Assembly (NCBI GenBank): GCA_028673005.1
Contig: CM054116.1
Location: 81,046,572 to 81,110,571 of the forward strand
Reading direction: 5' to 3'
Source: Tanypteryx hageni
Lineage: Eukaryota > Arthropoda > Insecta > Odonata > Petaluridae
DNA length: 64,000 nucleotides
Shown: piece after piece, positions 50,642 through 61,260 of the stretch
Layout of the letters: the number at the start of each line of letters is the position of its first letter
How positions within the stretch are numbered: the stretch's first letter is position 1
Made by a program: the position numbers and the translations under genes
Notes under the pieces: model-generated
Database searches by the model: none
What the model saw: only the letters and a program-made list of their open reading frames with translations
What the model was told of the DNA's origin: nothing

Positions 50642-50712
50642 GCTACGATAGTTCAGTGGTAGAATATCCACCCGGCAAGTGGAAGACCCGGGTTTGATTC
50701 CCGGTCATAGCA
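50642..50712 (+). tRNA. tRNA-Gly-like gene, anticodon position GGC
   Basis: 71 nt folding as a cloverleaf: acceptor GCTACGA/TCATAGC (one mismatch), D arm GTTC-AGTGGTA-GAAT, anticodon stem TCCAC/GTGGA, variable AGAC, T arm CCGGG-TTTGATT-CCCGG, discriminator A. The D arm, length and T arm are those of animal tRNA-Gly(GCC). The anticodon loop is CCGGCAA: position 33 is C instead of the near-universal U, and positions 34-36 read GGC (an Ala anticodon) rather than GCC. Boxes A and B are intact and T6 (50716-50721) is a Pol III terminator, so transcription is possible. No 3' CCA is encoded, as normal in eukaryotes. Use in translation is doubtful; a tRNA-derived pseudogene or a non-translational small RNA is more likely. 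Confidence 0.75.
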
Positions 50713-50715
50713 GAC

Positions 50716-50721
50716 TTTTTT
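50716..50721 (+). terminator. Pol III T6 terminator
   Basis: Six T residues start four bases after the tRNA-like 3' end. They are also part of the right arm of the flanking inverted repeat. Confidence 0.7.
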
Positions 50722-50947
50722 CTCGTTTCTAAATTATTATCAACTTTACAGCTTATGCCTGTTAGCATAGGATCTTCGGATCGCTTTATTCCATCAATTT
50801 CTTGCTTGGCAATCTCACCATTTGAGAGGGAGAAGTTTTCTTCGATGTATCTCTTCGAGGATATCCGTTGGGGCAGTTTGGTACTAGCTTGACTAGTTCC
50901 GTCCCAAGCAAGAAAACATACGCGTTCAGAAACGAGAAAATTGATCT

Positions 50948-51018
50948 GCTACGATAGTTCAGTGGTAGAATATCCTCCCGGTAAGTGGAAGACCCGGGTT
51001 CGATTCCCGGTCATAGCA
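50948..51018 (+). tRNA. tRNA-Gly-like gene, anticodon position GGT
   Basis: Second copy, 71 nt, differing from the first at three places that I can see: TCCTC for TCCAC in the anticodon stem (introducing a T-T mismatch), GGT for GGC at the anticodon, and TTCGATT (canonical) for TTTGATT in the T loop. The loop is CCGGTAA, again with C33, and GGT would read a Thr codon. Box B here is perfect (GGTTCGATTCC) and T6 follows at 51022-51027. The compromised stem suggests it is drifting; the strictly kept D and T arms and terminator suggest it can still be transcribed. Confidence 0.72.
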
Positions 51019-51021
51019 GAC

Positions 51022-51027
51022 TTTTTT
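51022..51027 (+). terminator. Pol III T6 terminator
   Basis: Six T residues four bases after the second tRNA-like gene, conserved with copy 1. Confidence 0.7.
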
Positions 51028-51044
51028 CTCGTTTCTAAATTATT

Positions 51045-53841
51045 CCCAAAAATCGTGATATTAACTAATCCGAAAATCGAAAACCTCATTAGATTGCTCA
51101 AACTCTAAAACAATGATTCTTTCCCTTGATTGCATTCGTATTTTAAACGAGTTACAAGAGATTTTTTCAAATTCTATAGGAAACTTTGGAGGCTGCAACA
51201 CACATTCTAGGCCAGGAAATGCAACCTATCATCTGCATGGCAGTCTGGTTTAGACGATAATGTGGGAGGTAACTCGCATTTCATCCACATTTCTCATAGG
51301 AAGAAGTGAATTGTAATACCTCGTTTTCTTCCACGCATTGCTGAGAATGGAAATTAAAAGAAAAAAACAAGCGTTTCGACTTTTTGGAACGAAATTTCAA
51401 AGTATAAATTTATTGCGACAACATACAAATTATGAGACCAATATTTTAATGATATGTATCTATGAAATTTTCTCATCTAAACCATCAAGTACTCAGTTAA
51501 AATAACAGTAAATTTTGAAATACAATTGGAAGGGCAAATATCACTTACAAATTGTTCATAACTTGTTTGATAGCAGTTAGAATAACCCTTAGTTTAATTA
51601 TTAATCATGGAACAAAAATATTGAATAATTGAATTTTAAGACAAATTTAAAATTCTCGTTGATAATGTTCAACCTTTCGCAGAGATCGTTTTGACATTTT
51701 AAAAGCTGGAAACATATAACGAGAGAATTTTCGACAAATTCCTGATTCAAAAATCCTGTAGCAGTCAATTTCAGTTGGTGAATAATGAATTTACTGCTCG
51801 TTTACCGAATTCGACTCCGCTAATTAAACGTGCTCTGACAATAACGCTACTGCATCCTACTTTAGTGTGATTTTATTCCGCTTACTTTGGGACGAGAAGG
51901 GAGATGTTTACTTTAGTCTTGTATCCCAATGGAGAAGAAAAAAATACCCAATTTCTCATAGACAATTCGAAAACAGTGGCGTGATTTCACGACAAACCAA
52001 GAGAACATACAACCTCTCAGAAATCAATCAAACTGAGCAAAGGAATCGAGTGGAAAAGTTTGCATCTGTGCAATGAAATACCTTAGGACTTATATTGAAC
52101 GAGAGAAGTAACAAAAATCTCCCTCTAATATTTTTACATGTTTTTGTACGGCAATTTTCCTCGCCTCAGGAAATAAATTATATCCGCCCTATGCTCGGAA
52201 TTTTCGCTTTTCTTTTGCTTTCATCTTGTGTTAACCCCTTTGGTAACTTCTATGATGTGTTTTAAGTCTATTAGGTTCTTCTTAGCGCCTTTTGACAAAA
52301 AATGTGTGTTCCTCTATGAATCTGCCAGCCTGATGGTTCTATAACACTAAACTCTTAAAGAATGCTCTCCTGGTTAAGTTCATCATTGCTGTCTTAATGG
52401 TGGTACATTCTATGATTCTATTTTAAAGAAAATCTCCCAGAAACTTATTCCTCAATCTTGTCTCTTTATTCAGATATCAGTACCATCTGTATCGGTATTA
52501 ATGTTAATAAAATTCGAATCACTTACTCCTTTTTACATTTCCCGGAATGTTTCTATTCTGATGGAAAACTTAGGTGTTTGCTCTCTCGATTTATCCATAC
52601 ACGATTAACAAAAATCATCCATATCCATGTATCAAATCATCCTATGACCATTAACTGGAAATTACTTCTTATTTTGTAATGTTTCTTCCATATTTGTCCT
52701 GCTTTTCTAGAGTATGTTGGTTTTAACACAATAAGTTGAAATAGTTATACTTAATAAATACCCTGAATAAACGTAATAGACTTATATTTTACTAGGTTAA
52801 AGATAATCACTTTGATTCTTAAATATTCTCAAACAAGCTTTTACCTAAATATACAACTTGCAAGAAGTAAATTTTTAACAAATATGTATGATATTAATTA
52901 AATGCCATTGAGTAAGTATTACTGGCTTTTATGCGATTTTTCAGCTGCCCTCATATTCCAAAATAAATAAACCGAAATTTTCCTCGGTAAGCAAAAAATC
53001 ATGGTTCTTCATTACAAAAACGTGCAAAATCGGCGAAAAACCTTTTTTCGAGTCGGTGCTCAATACACACAGAAAATACTTGCTGTGGCCTCAATCCAAC
53101 TGCATTCTTTATTCAACCAAGAGGAGAACTTTGAAAGGGAGCAAACCAGTGAAAGAAATAATCAAGGTCCGTCCCTTTTCTTTCGTGCATACTTTTTCGA
53201 AACAATAGGTTTCCGAGGAAACGCGACCGACTCCAAATCTAGAATTACACGTTATGCTCGAGCATTTTCATCCCTTAATTAAATCCGATCGAGCTGGCTG
53301 ATTCCATCCGAATTTGGCAGAGCCCTGAACTCCCATACAAAAAAATGGCTTCCCTGGAGGAAATCGAGTCGCGAGCGAATCGAGAGAGGAATCTGGTCGA
53401 GGAAAATGGAACGAGGAGGCAACATATCCCTCACCTCCATACCGTTCCGTCGAGCTATATTTCGCGATCTTTCTTTTGGTGCTTTTGTCGTTGCGAGTTG
53501 ATAACATATAAGAACTCCGCGTATTTTTACCTCTTCGTATACGAAGTACAGAATTTCTTAAAAGTCCATATACCCACAGTTGTCAATATAGAGTGATAAA
53601 AATAAAATATTCGTTGTTCAATTGTTATACCTGTATTTAACATATATTGGTATATTTATAAATTATATAGTAGTCAAAATTATTTATAATAACAATGAAT
53701 GTAGGCATGGGCGTCCTTTTGCCTCTCGGTGTATTAATGTGTAATTGCGATTTTGTTTTTTTTTTTTCACTTTTTAGAGGTGATTAGGATCGACCTCTAA
53801 ATTGAACTTGTGGTCAATGGAAATGTTTGGGACAACATGTA
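51045..53841. other. Long intergenic stretch
   Basis: Mostly AT-rich. A slightly CpG-richer piece at 53200-53460 has no convincing exon. No gene, RNA gene or transposon protein recognised. Confidence 0.35.
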
Positions 53842-53925
53842 TGTGTATAGAAAATATTGCAATCGCGAAAAAATCGGCTTCAAGATTTTATCAAAGATGC
53901 ACGTTTTAGGTGCCCAAGAGTCTGA
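53842..53925. repeat. Dispersed repeat B, copy 2
   Basis: Matches 6171-6254 over about 85 bp (GTATAGAAAATATTGCAATC, then GCGAAAAAATCGGCTT, then GCACGTTTTA). It lies about 60 bp left of the 53985 hAT element. Confidence 0.5.
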
Positions 53926-53984
53926 ATAAGTACTTATATACAGTACTTTCTATTTGTGTCTGCCGTCAGTGCGTGGCTCAAGAG

Positions 53985-54455
53985 CAACGACTCCCAACTT
54001 CGGGTCGCGACCCAAATTATGATCGTGGGAGGTCCTCAGTAACGTCGCGGATGGTCATCAGAAGAAAACTTTCTCGACAGTAAGGTTGTTTCTATATATT
54101 ATATTTAAAAAATGCCTAACCCTTATCATTCTTAACAGCCGATGCAAGCCACCCACACCTTTTAAAGCTTTTAGCACCCATGGGGGAAAATGGATGGGAA
54201 AAAGCGCGAATGCAAGAGCAACCGAATATTTTCTCTTCACACACCCGCTAGCATGGGTTTCCCACTGTAATTCTACCCTTCATGATAGAGGCCGACCAAA
54301 GTTGCGGTGTAATAGCGATACAATAGCAGTGTTCGCTGGCAAGGGCGTATTTGCTGCTATCTTCGCTCAATTAAAAGTGATAGCCCGGGTATGGGTCGCG
54401 AGATCCTATTGGTGATCAGTTTAGGATCGGCCCAAAATAAAGTTGGGAACCTCTG
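53985..54455. mobile_element. Non-autonomous hAT element (MITE-like), 471 bp
   Basis: Left end CAACGACTCCCAACT; right end, reversed, CAGAGGTTCCCAACT, the classic hAT terminus. Target duplications CTCAAGAG (53977-53984) and CTCTATAG (54456-54463) agree at 6 of 8 and both fit the nTCTAGAn preference of hAT elements. Subterminal GGGTCGCGACCC at the left and GGGTCGCGAGATCC at the right are mirrored motifs. The 109-codon frame inside is not a transposase. Confidence 0.85.
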
Positions 54456-54463
54456 CTCTATAG

Positions 54464-55452
54464 ATCAAATGAGGAATTTGAAGGAATATTCTATTTTGAA
54501 GGATATAATCCGGCATAGAAACATTTTTAAGCCAAATATGAAGGGTTGTTTATTCTCGTCGATTTTCACAAACGGTCGATTTAAAAATGGCTGCGAGGAT
54601 TTCTACTAAAATTCATCCCGCCAAAGAGATTGATGTCATAAACAACGCTAATGAGCCGTATGACTATATAAATAACGCTCGGCAACATTTTAATTTATCG
54701 AATTTTGCGTCCGGATGCCACCAAACTGTCCCTACTCTGTTGAATACAAGTGTGTGGATATGATAAAGTTTGAAAAATGTATGAAGCGCCAATTTTTTTA
54801 TCTCTCTCTTTCTCTCGACACTTATCGTGAAAGATTTTATTCAGTTTCACCAAGTGAAGAGAAGCAGATATAGTGGGAAAAGTCGAGGAAAAATAATAAA
54901 TCCTTCTTCCGTTTCCTCTCGACTATCGTTTTTCTAACGTCCTCTGTTTTCTTTCGATTCTCCCGCTGTTCGAGCGATGAGAAGCGGGATGAGAACGAAC
55001 AGCAAGATTGAGAGAGATGTGTGGGGAATGGGCAAAGAAAACAGAAAGGGAAGAATAAAGTGACTCATGAAAGAGTGGATGACTTCTCGCATTCTCCTGC
55101 GAGGAGAGGGGCCATTCAAATCGGGAGGGTTTCTTCTTGTCCCTTAACCCCGTCATTTTACCCATATTCCTTTTGCCCACATCTCTTCCGTTATCTCTTG
55201 AAAAGGGGGCGTTTTGTGCTGAAACGGAAGTTGTACGGAGCAAGGAGCCGGTGAAGAGATGGGAGTGGCTGTTATGTCAAGGGCGGCTAGGGGATGAAGA
55301 AGTAGAGGGAGGGAGAAAGGCGACGGCAGCGGCGGAGGCGATAGTAGCATCTCACGCCTTTGAATTCATGTGGCGCTCGAAGCAACAGTCTGGCGAACGT
55401 CAGCGAGGTTTCTAACAATGTCCCACCTCTCTCTCTCTCGCTTGATTTTTAG
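54464..55452. other. Intergenic DNA, mixed composition
   Basis: AT-rich to about 54900, then purine/GC-richer to 55400 with GGCGACGGCAGCGGCGG. A CT run (CTCTCTCTCTCTCG) at 55427-55440 forms the polypyrimidine tract in front of the exon candidate at 55453. Confidence 0.35.
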
Positions 55453-55518
55453 GATGCAGTGGAGGAGATAATTCTGGAGAAGGTGGGAATGGATTTTCGG
55501 CAAGAAGGACTGAAGATG
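55453..55518 (+). CDS. Candidate 22-codon internal exon
   Basis: A strong acceptor (CT-rich tract then TTGATTTTTAG) precedes 66 bases open in one frame only, reading DAVEEIILEKVGMDFRQEGL-KM, and a consensus donor ATG|GTGAGT follows. Phase is 0 at both ends. The peptide is a charged, helix-forming mix with no named domain. In a genome rich in CT and GA tracts such acceptor/donor pairs also arise by chance, so I rate this low. If real, it belongs to a plus-strand gene, opposite in direction to the 49.8-kb candidate. Confidence 0.25.
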
Positions 55519-55868
55519 GTGAGTGTGAGATGGAGAGTGGCACTGAGAACAAGATGGGAGATAGGGATGAAGAAGGAGAGAAGAGATGATTGGGAACGAG
55601 TGAATCTTTCGGGAAGGTAGAATGGATGGAGAAAAGAAAATATTTTCTGGTAGATCGAGTAAAGGAATGGATGGGATAGAGAGGGTGAAATGAAAGGTGG
55701 ATGAAAAATGTTGAATATATGATGCACACGCACGCATATACAGTACCGTAGTGGCTCCATTTGCCCTCCTGTGCTGTTTTCTTTGGCATTCCGAATTATA
55801 TAAGCGGGTATGTTTTAACAGATTTATTGTGTTTTAACAGGTCTTTTTTACGACCTGCTGTTTCCCTC

Positions 55869-55916
55869 TGGCCTACGCGCAATGGGTATTTGAGAGGTAG
55901 TGCAATGAATAGCTGG
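55869..55916 (-). mobile_element. SINE tail fragment (tail type 1)
   Basis: Matches the last part of the 23020-23336 SINE: minus strand AGCTATTCATTGCACTACCT, then CTCAAATACCCATTGCG and CGTAGG. Head and core are missing. It shows that tail type 1 is a repeated family end rather than chance flank. Confidence 0.7.
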
Positions 55917-55919
55917 TCA

Positions 55920-56952
55920 GTTTAAAAATATTCGGAAGAAAGGTGACGTCCAACTACAACGCAATCGAGTGTGATATTGTTATAACGAATGACTCGAAAA
56001 CAGGTGAATCTCTCTGAACCTTTTGTTTAGACTTATAGAGATCAATCCTAAAGGGGCTTTCGGGTGGTATCCGTGTAATATAATGGCCCGAATTCTATTC
56101 CAGCGCCTTTTTGGGAACAGCTTATGTTTACTACATCAAGCTATGGCCTCTAGCGGCAGGAATATGTACTCCGTGCTAAAAGTAATAAGCGCAATCTTAG
56201 CCCTGTTTCGCTCTTCAATTTGCTCAACAATAAGGAAGTGTGCATCGTATTTTTATTAGCGTTTTCAAATTACTTTAAAAAAATCGTACATCCTAGAAAC
56301 TTGACCTAAGACGCCTTCCATCCAACGACTTCCAAACAATCGTCGATTTGATGCAGCAATTTTTTTTTAACACAGAGGTTTAATGTGAAAATTTTTCGCA
56401 GTCAAGTGGAACCCAATTGTTGCCAATTTAGCGAAATGGGAACGGCGTATTGCATCATATAAAAATTCATATATAGGTATTGTCTCTGTAAAAGTTATTT
56501 ATAATATTAACTTTTTATACAATGGAAATGCGTATTTTTGGCGGTATTGCATTAAATTGAGAGGTAGGGCGGACCAGAAAGTCTTTGTTGGTTCATTGTT
56601 GACCATAAATAATTGTGGATTAATTTTAATTTGCTGAAAACGCGCCTGCTAGTCGAAATTGATGTAGAAAATGTGAAAAAAAATTCTTAGCAAACTTTCC
56701 ACATTAAAAATGGACTTAAAAGTTCATATTCGTGAAAAATTCCACAATTTGTAATATTTTCACTTTTTATCAAAGGATTAAAAGTGCTTAAAACTACGCA
56801 CTCCTTCGATTATTTCACGTCCGCAGACCCCATTATTATAGATATTAGCAACGTTTTTACTCCAAGTTTTAATTCCATCATCATTTATATTATATAAAGC
56901 CCAACTGAAATTTTGAACCATTTTTTATTTAAGTTAGAGATGGAATTAATTT
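55920..56952. other. AT-rich intergenic DNA
   Basis: No gene supported. GGTAGGGCGGACCAGAAAGTC near 56562 vaguely resembles a mariner end, with no partner found. Confidence 0.3.
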
Positions 56953-57000
56953 TGTCTTTCATTTGCCGGGCGGATATTCTACCACTTAACTAACGTATAA
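56953..57000 (-). pseudogene. Degraded tRNA-Gly-like fragment (third family member)
   Basis: On the minus strand TTAGTTAAGTGGTAGAATAT, then CCGCCCGGCAA and ATGAAAGAC, match the D arm, anticodon arm and variable loop of the 50.6-kb genes, including the odd CCGGCAA loop with C33. The T arm and acceptor are lost. The loop variant therefore predates the local duplication. Confidence 0.7.
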
Positions 57001-58517
57001 GTTTAATTTTCCTGTTTCAGAACACGGATGTTTCTCTTAGTTGTGGCCTTGTTAGGAAAACTAATATCAACCAGTCGCAATGGATGCCATCCAGGGGATA
57101 CTTTAGTCTGCTACAATCTGTAGTGATTCACCGGCAGTATATTATATAAAAAAATTTAGAATCGAAAATAGGTTTTATTTACCTTTTCATGCTTTGTCGT
57201 CTACTGATGTCACCGAAAACATGGCAACGTTCATCGGTAATTACATGATATAGGAACTTGATATCTTGTTCCTCACTAGGGCGACGAAGAATTTAAATCA
57301 ATTGCCTCCCAGGTAAAAGGATTATCGCGAAGGACATAGGAAATAAAAAAGGAATAAGGGAAACAGAAGCGCAGATATTTGTCGGAATAAAGAATAGGTT
57401 CAGAGGATAAAGAAAGGGTGGCACGAAAATATTATTGGAAACCGAAATGCGGTGAGAATTCTAAAGAAATGGTAGAAGCGAAAGGGTTTCAGCAGGTTCG
57501 AGGGAGAAAAACACTTTCCAAAGAGAAAATGAAGAATGCTGAATGACGTCAAGAAGGTGAAAAGAGCGATACACCCTCTCTCTTACCAGAAAATTATTGA
57601 CGAAAGAGAGCGCGTGGATTAAAAGCCACAGAATTAAATAAGTAAAATAAACACAGAGGGCGCCTGGTTGAGCTAAAGGCGATCCAGATCGTATGCGAGA
57701 AACATAGTTCGCATGCCATAAAAAGGGATCGACGAGATATCTCGTTGGAGGGGAGAAGGAAAAAGATTCGGAGGATTCAGAAGTCGGAATGTCGTTGGAA
57801 AGAGTTGTTGCGTGAATGGGAGAGAAAGAGAGGGTTATGAAAAGGGAGTAAAAGGAATTGAGAGAGAGAGAGAGAGGGAACGAAGAGACCTGAGTGGGAA
57901 GAGGGTTTTGAAGATGAGCGTGGTGAAGGGGAAGCGAGTGCGGCATGGAAAAAGAGGAAAAATCCCTCAAACCGTGCCACCTCTTCCCTCGCTCTTCTCT
58001 CATCCCATCTCCTTCCATAAAAAAGTCTCCCTTTTTTCATCTTCCCCGATTTCATCTTCTTTCATTCCTTCGCACTCTTTTGTTTTTTGACTTTTCAATC
58101 TCCTCTCTTCGGCTGTCGTCAACGCTCCTCCATCCCTCTTTCATCTCTTGTCGAACTTGCCAAAAGTGTTTCTAAATCCGCTGCTCTCTGCCTCGCCCTC
58201 ATCTTGTGTCATTTTCTCTCCCTTTTCCCGCACTCGTGCGTTATTTCTCACCGCCAATGAGGTTTCTCGATTTTGCTAGTTCGTGGATGAATAACACCGG
58301 ATATTTTTGCTCGTGTTCGCCTCTATTAACTGTTTTGTTATCGGCCATGAATTTTGCGCGTTGATTTTTTTCGCGTAAATCTTTATCTATGTAGGACTAT
58401 AATCGCTGATATTTGAATAAGCTTACCAATTTAACTTATTCGTATCTTACTCATTTTCAGTCCATGGCTGAATTGTGCTTTATGTCACTTCAGTGTTTAA
58501 ATATCACAACTTTAAAC
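57001..58517. other. Intergenic DNA with purine and pyrimidine tracts
   Basis: Purine-rich from about 57330 to 57960 with a short (GA)n at 57861-57876, then pyrimidine-rich from 57975 to 58240. Frames of 76-185 codons follow this composition. No gene supported. Confidence 0.4.
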
Positions 58518-58905
58518 CATTGGTGCCAAACCTTTTACCTATTGTGCGCCATTTTTCCACTGCCAAAGTGTCGATGCAATTTAATTGTAAGCATGCAATT
58601 AGTGAATATAAGGATATGCTAAAATGAATCATATCTTTAATGCGATCTCGGGCGTAATTTCAATTTTGCCAACATGTCTATATAGGGTTGCAATTTTTGT
58701 GTTGCAAATACAAGCAGACGTTCTAGGTTATAGTCAGCGAGTCATGAGCGTTGTCTAGTTTTGATAAGTTTCATGGATGAGAATGCTTGTTCACACGCGT
58801 ATGTACTTCCAAATTTTAACCGATATGAAAATATTGATGCTAAATAATTATCTAGTATAATCTTTTGGAATCCGTTGAAACATTTATATAGCGTCCATAA
58901 AATCT
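58518..58905 (-). pseudogene. 3' end of a hAT transposon with transposase C-terminus
   Basis: On the minus strand a frame of about 85 codons reads LDNYLASIFSYRLKFGSTYA, then CEQAFSSMKLIKTRQRS, a stop (TGA at 58744-58742) where Arg is expected, then LADYNLERLLVFATQK, ending at TAA (58637-58639). This is the dimerisation region of a hAT transposase of the group with the CEQAFSxMKxIKxxxRSxLxDxxL signature. About 120 bp further on, the element ends with CATTGGTGCCAAACCTTTTA (plus strand from 58518), a typical hAT terminus next to the right distance from the stop. The catalytic core and the other end are not found to the right. Dead copy. Confidence 0.82.
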
Positions 58906-61260
58906 AATGAATTCTTAATTTACGAATAATATTGATCCCGTTTTGCCTCCATTGAAATATTTATAGTCTAGATCTACAAAGTTCCTTCAAGTTTTTAAAT
59001 TCAGTTTTATTGAGGTGATAAAACGACTTTCATAATTTGCGATAATTTATCGAAAATGAATTTAGTTAAAACGAGTATGCTTATAATGAGATGTTATTAA
59101 TTTATCCAGTTTAAGTTTGATGAATTTAATTGATTACCTAAATAAACACTTTCGTTCGTAAATCTTTACTTCTTTCGTAGGTTTTAAAGTAGAGAAATAG
59201 TTTTAAATATGCATGAATTTATTAAAAATTAAATCAGTATTCCTTCGTGCGTGAAATTGAATCTGTAGCACGCATTTCCAGCTTTTATCTCCCTCCAGTA
59301 AATTTTGATAACATTAATGAATACATAATGATATGTGATACAATACACGCTTGAGAAAAGGAGGAATTAATTTTTTGGGTCTTCGCTTTATACCTGATAT
59401 TTTGGTTGCGTGATAAAACGTATATAAAGGAGCTTTGAAAAAAAGCAGCAGAAATAAAAAAGTTTGTACCAGCTACTTGATTGCTCATGTTTCCTGTATT
59501 TTATCTCTCGAAAGACTTAAATCATTGTTGACGTTTGCAATTGTTGGTCGGTTTCCTGCAGTGAGCCCAGACAAGATTCGACGGTGTTTACTATAGAAAA
59601 GTAAAAAAATACCATAAGACAGGATTTTAGTTAATAATACTAATTTTTTCAAACCGATATCCATACGCGCAAATACCATTCAAACCAGTTTCCCGTAACT
59701 CGAATACAAAAGATGAGAATGCCCAACTCTTTTAGTTTTCCTGACTTATTTCAGCCTCTTTCTTTCTCCCTCTCCCTTCGGTCCTCCCTCATGATTGAAA
59801 AAACCCACTACTTCCTATATCCGCAGATACCGTCCTAAAATATCAGCCTGAATGAAAACCAGATGGAGGAATCAAGCGGGTTTGATAGCTCCTGAAATTG
59901 TGATCTACTTAATCGCCACGAATTCGAGGGAGGCGGAGATACGTTGCGGCGGGTTAGATCCTGAGCGTTGGAGCAATCGCAGGAAAACGAGAAAGGGAGA
60001 GAGAAAGAACCATTCATTCATTGTCCATGATGGAGAGGAGGAGGGAAATGGGGAGGTGTGCGCCGGAGGAAAGTGGAGGATTTGTAGAGAAAAGGTAATT
60101 GGGACATGGGGGGGGGGGGAGAGGATGAATGGGATAGGTGACGTCATTGGCCCTAATAGATACCGAGGGTTTTCGAGCAAAGACTTACAAATATACTTCC
60201 AGAGCGAAAGATTTCGGGTTTTTTAAAAGGACATCGCGCAAGGTCCCACACGGAATGCCTGTGACAGTAACGAGTTGACGGGGTTGATTGTTGTGCTCGT
60301 TTAAGTAGGATGAGAGCCGGTGTGCGCAGTCTGGGAACGGAGAGGGAATTGGGGAGAGAAGCTTTGTGTGTGTGTGTCTGAGTGCGCGGGAGACAGACAC
60401 ACACAGGGGCAGCGGTTGACTTGGTGAGGGGGGGGGGCGAGAGAGAGGAGTTGGATGAGAAATGAGGGGGGAGGTGTAGAGGAGATGAATGGCGGCGGCG
60501 GCAGAAAGAGGAATGAATGTTCCGTGACTGCGTCACAAGGAGCCTCGTTTCCACAGAGATTGCGCTTCTGCCTGGGGATTTTCCTCCCTTTGCGAATGTA
60601 CGTACAATACGTACGGTTTTTATTCAACTTTTGCGTTTCAGAATATCTGAAGAACTGTGGCTCAATAGGGTCTTCATTTTGGAAGGTTTGTCCAAAGGGG
60701 TCACGTCTCTTTGAAACTCTGCATCCAACACTCGCGTGTGTCTGCATGTAAAGAGATGTTTTGCAGTTCTGAATTTGGAAGAGGTGGTCTTTGTTCTTTG
60801 CAAAGGACTGCGGGCGGTATGCGAGTGGAATTTATGGCGGAGGGAGAAAGTTAACGCCAGGGGGGTGAATTTGTTGTCGTCCAATGCTTCGCATATAAAA
60901 CATTATTTTCGGTGCAGTTGACGCCGCGTTTAATTTATCGTGTTTGAAACGGTCGAGGCAAAAAATGATTATATGCAATCTCTTACAAGATTAATATTTG
61001 CATTTCGTGCTAAAAAACAGTAATTTATTTTATGCAAACGATAAACCTGTTTAATTGCGGCGTTAATTTTATAGACGAATCATTATAAATAGCTGATTCT
61101 TACATATATAAGATATCTATTATATATAGACTCTTCTTACAAAGGAGGAACATATATATACATGATATGTGATATATATAATGTTTAGGTACCTCCAGAA
61201 GATCTGGTGATTCTATTTTTTTTACGACGGTAGGATTATGTGCAAAACCAACTAGAAACA
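58906..61260. other. Intergenic DNA with a GC/purine-rich zone
   Basis: AT-rich to 59750; 59990-60560 is GC- and purine-rich with G runs (60108-60120, 60428-60438), short (GT)n and (CA)n and a (GGC)n at 60490-60503. Frames of 90-150 codons there are compositional. It could be a promoter/UTR region; no exon can be fixed. Confidence 0.35.

Larger units (their letters stand above)
50577..51044. repeat. Tandem duplication of a ~161-bp tRNA-bearing unit
   Basis: Unit 1 (50577-50737) and unit 2 (50883-51044) share the upstream word ACTAGCTTG, then TAGTTCCGTCCCAA, then GAAACGAGAAAATTGATC, the tRNA-like gene, and the downstream TTTTTTCTCGTTTCTAAATT. The units start 306 bp apart and are separated by about 145 bp of unrelated sequence. 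Confidence 0.9.

Noticed and set aside
56556..56590. Possible mariner end (GGGCGGACCAGAAAGTC)
   Set aside because: Only a loose resemblance; no second end found.
60642..60687. Exon candidate after TTTGCGTTTCAG
   Set aside because: Good acceptor but weak donor (GTTTGT), more than one frame possible and a composition-driven neighbourhood.
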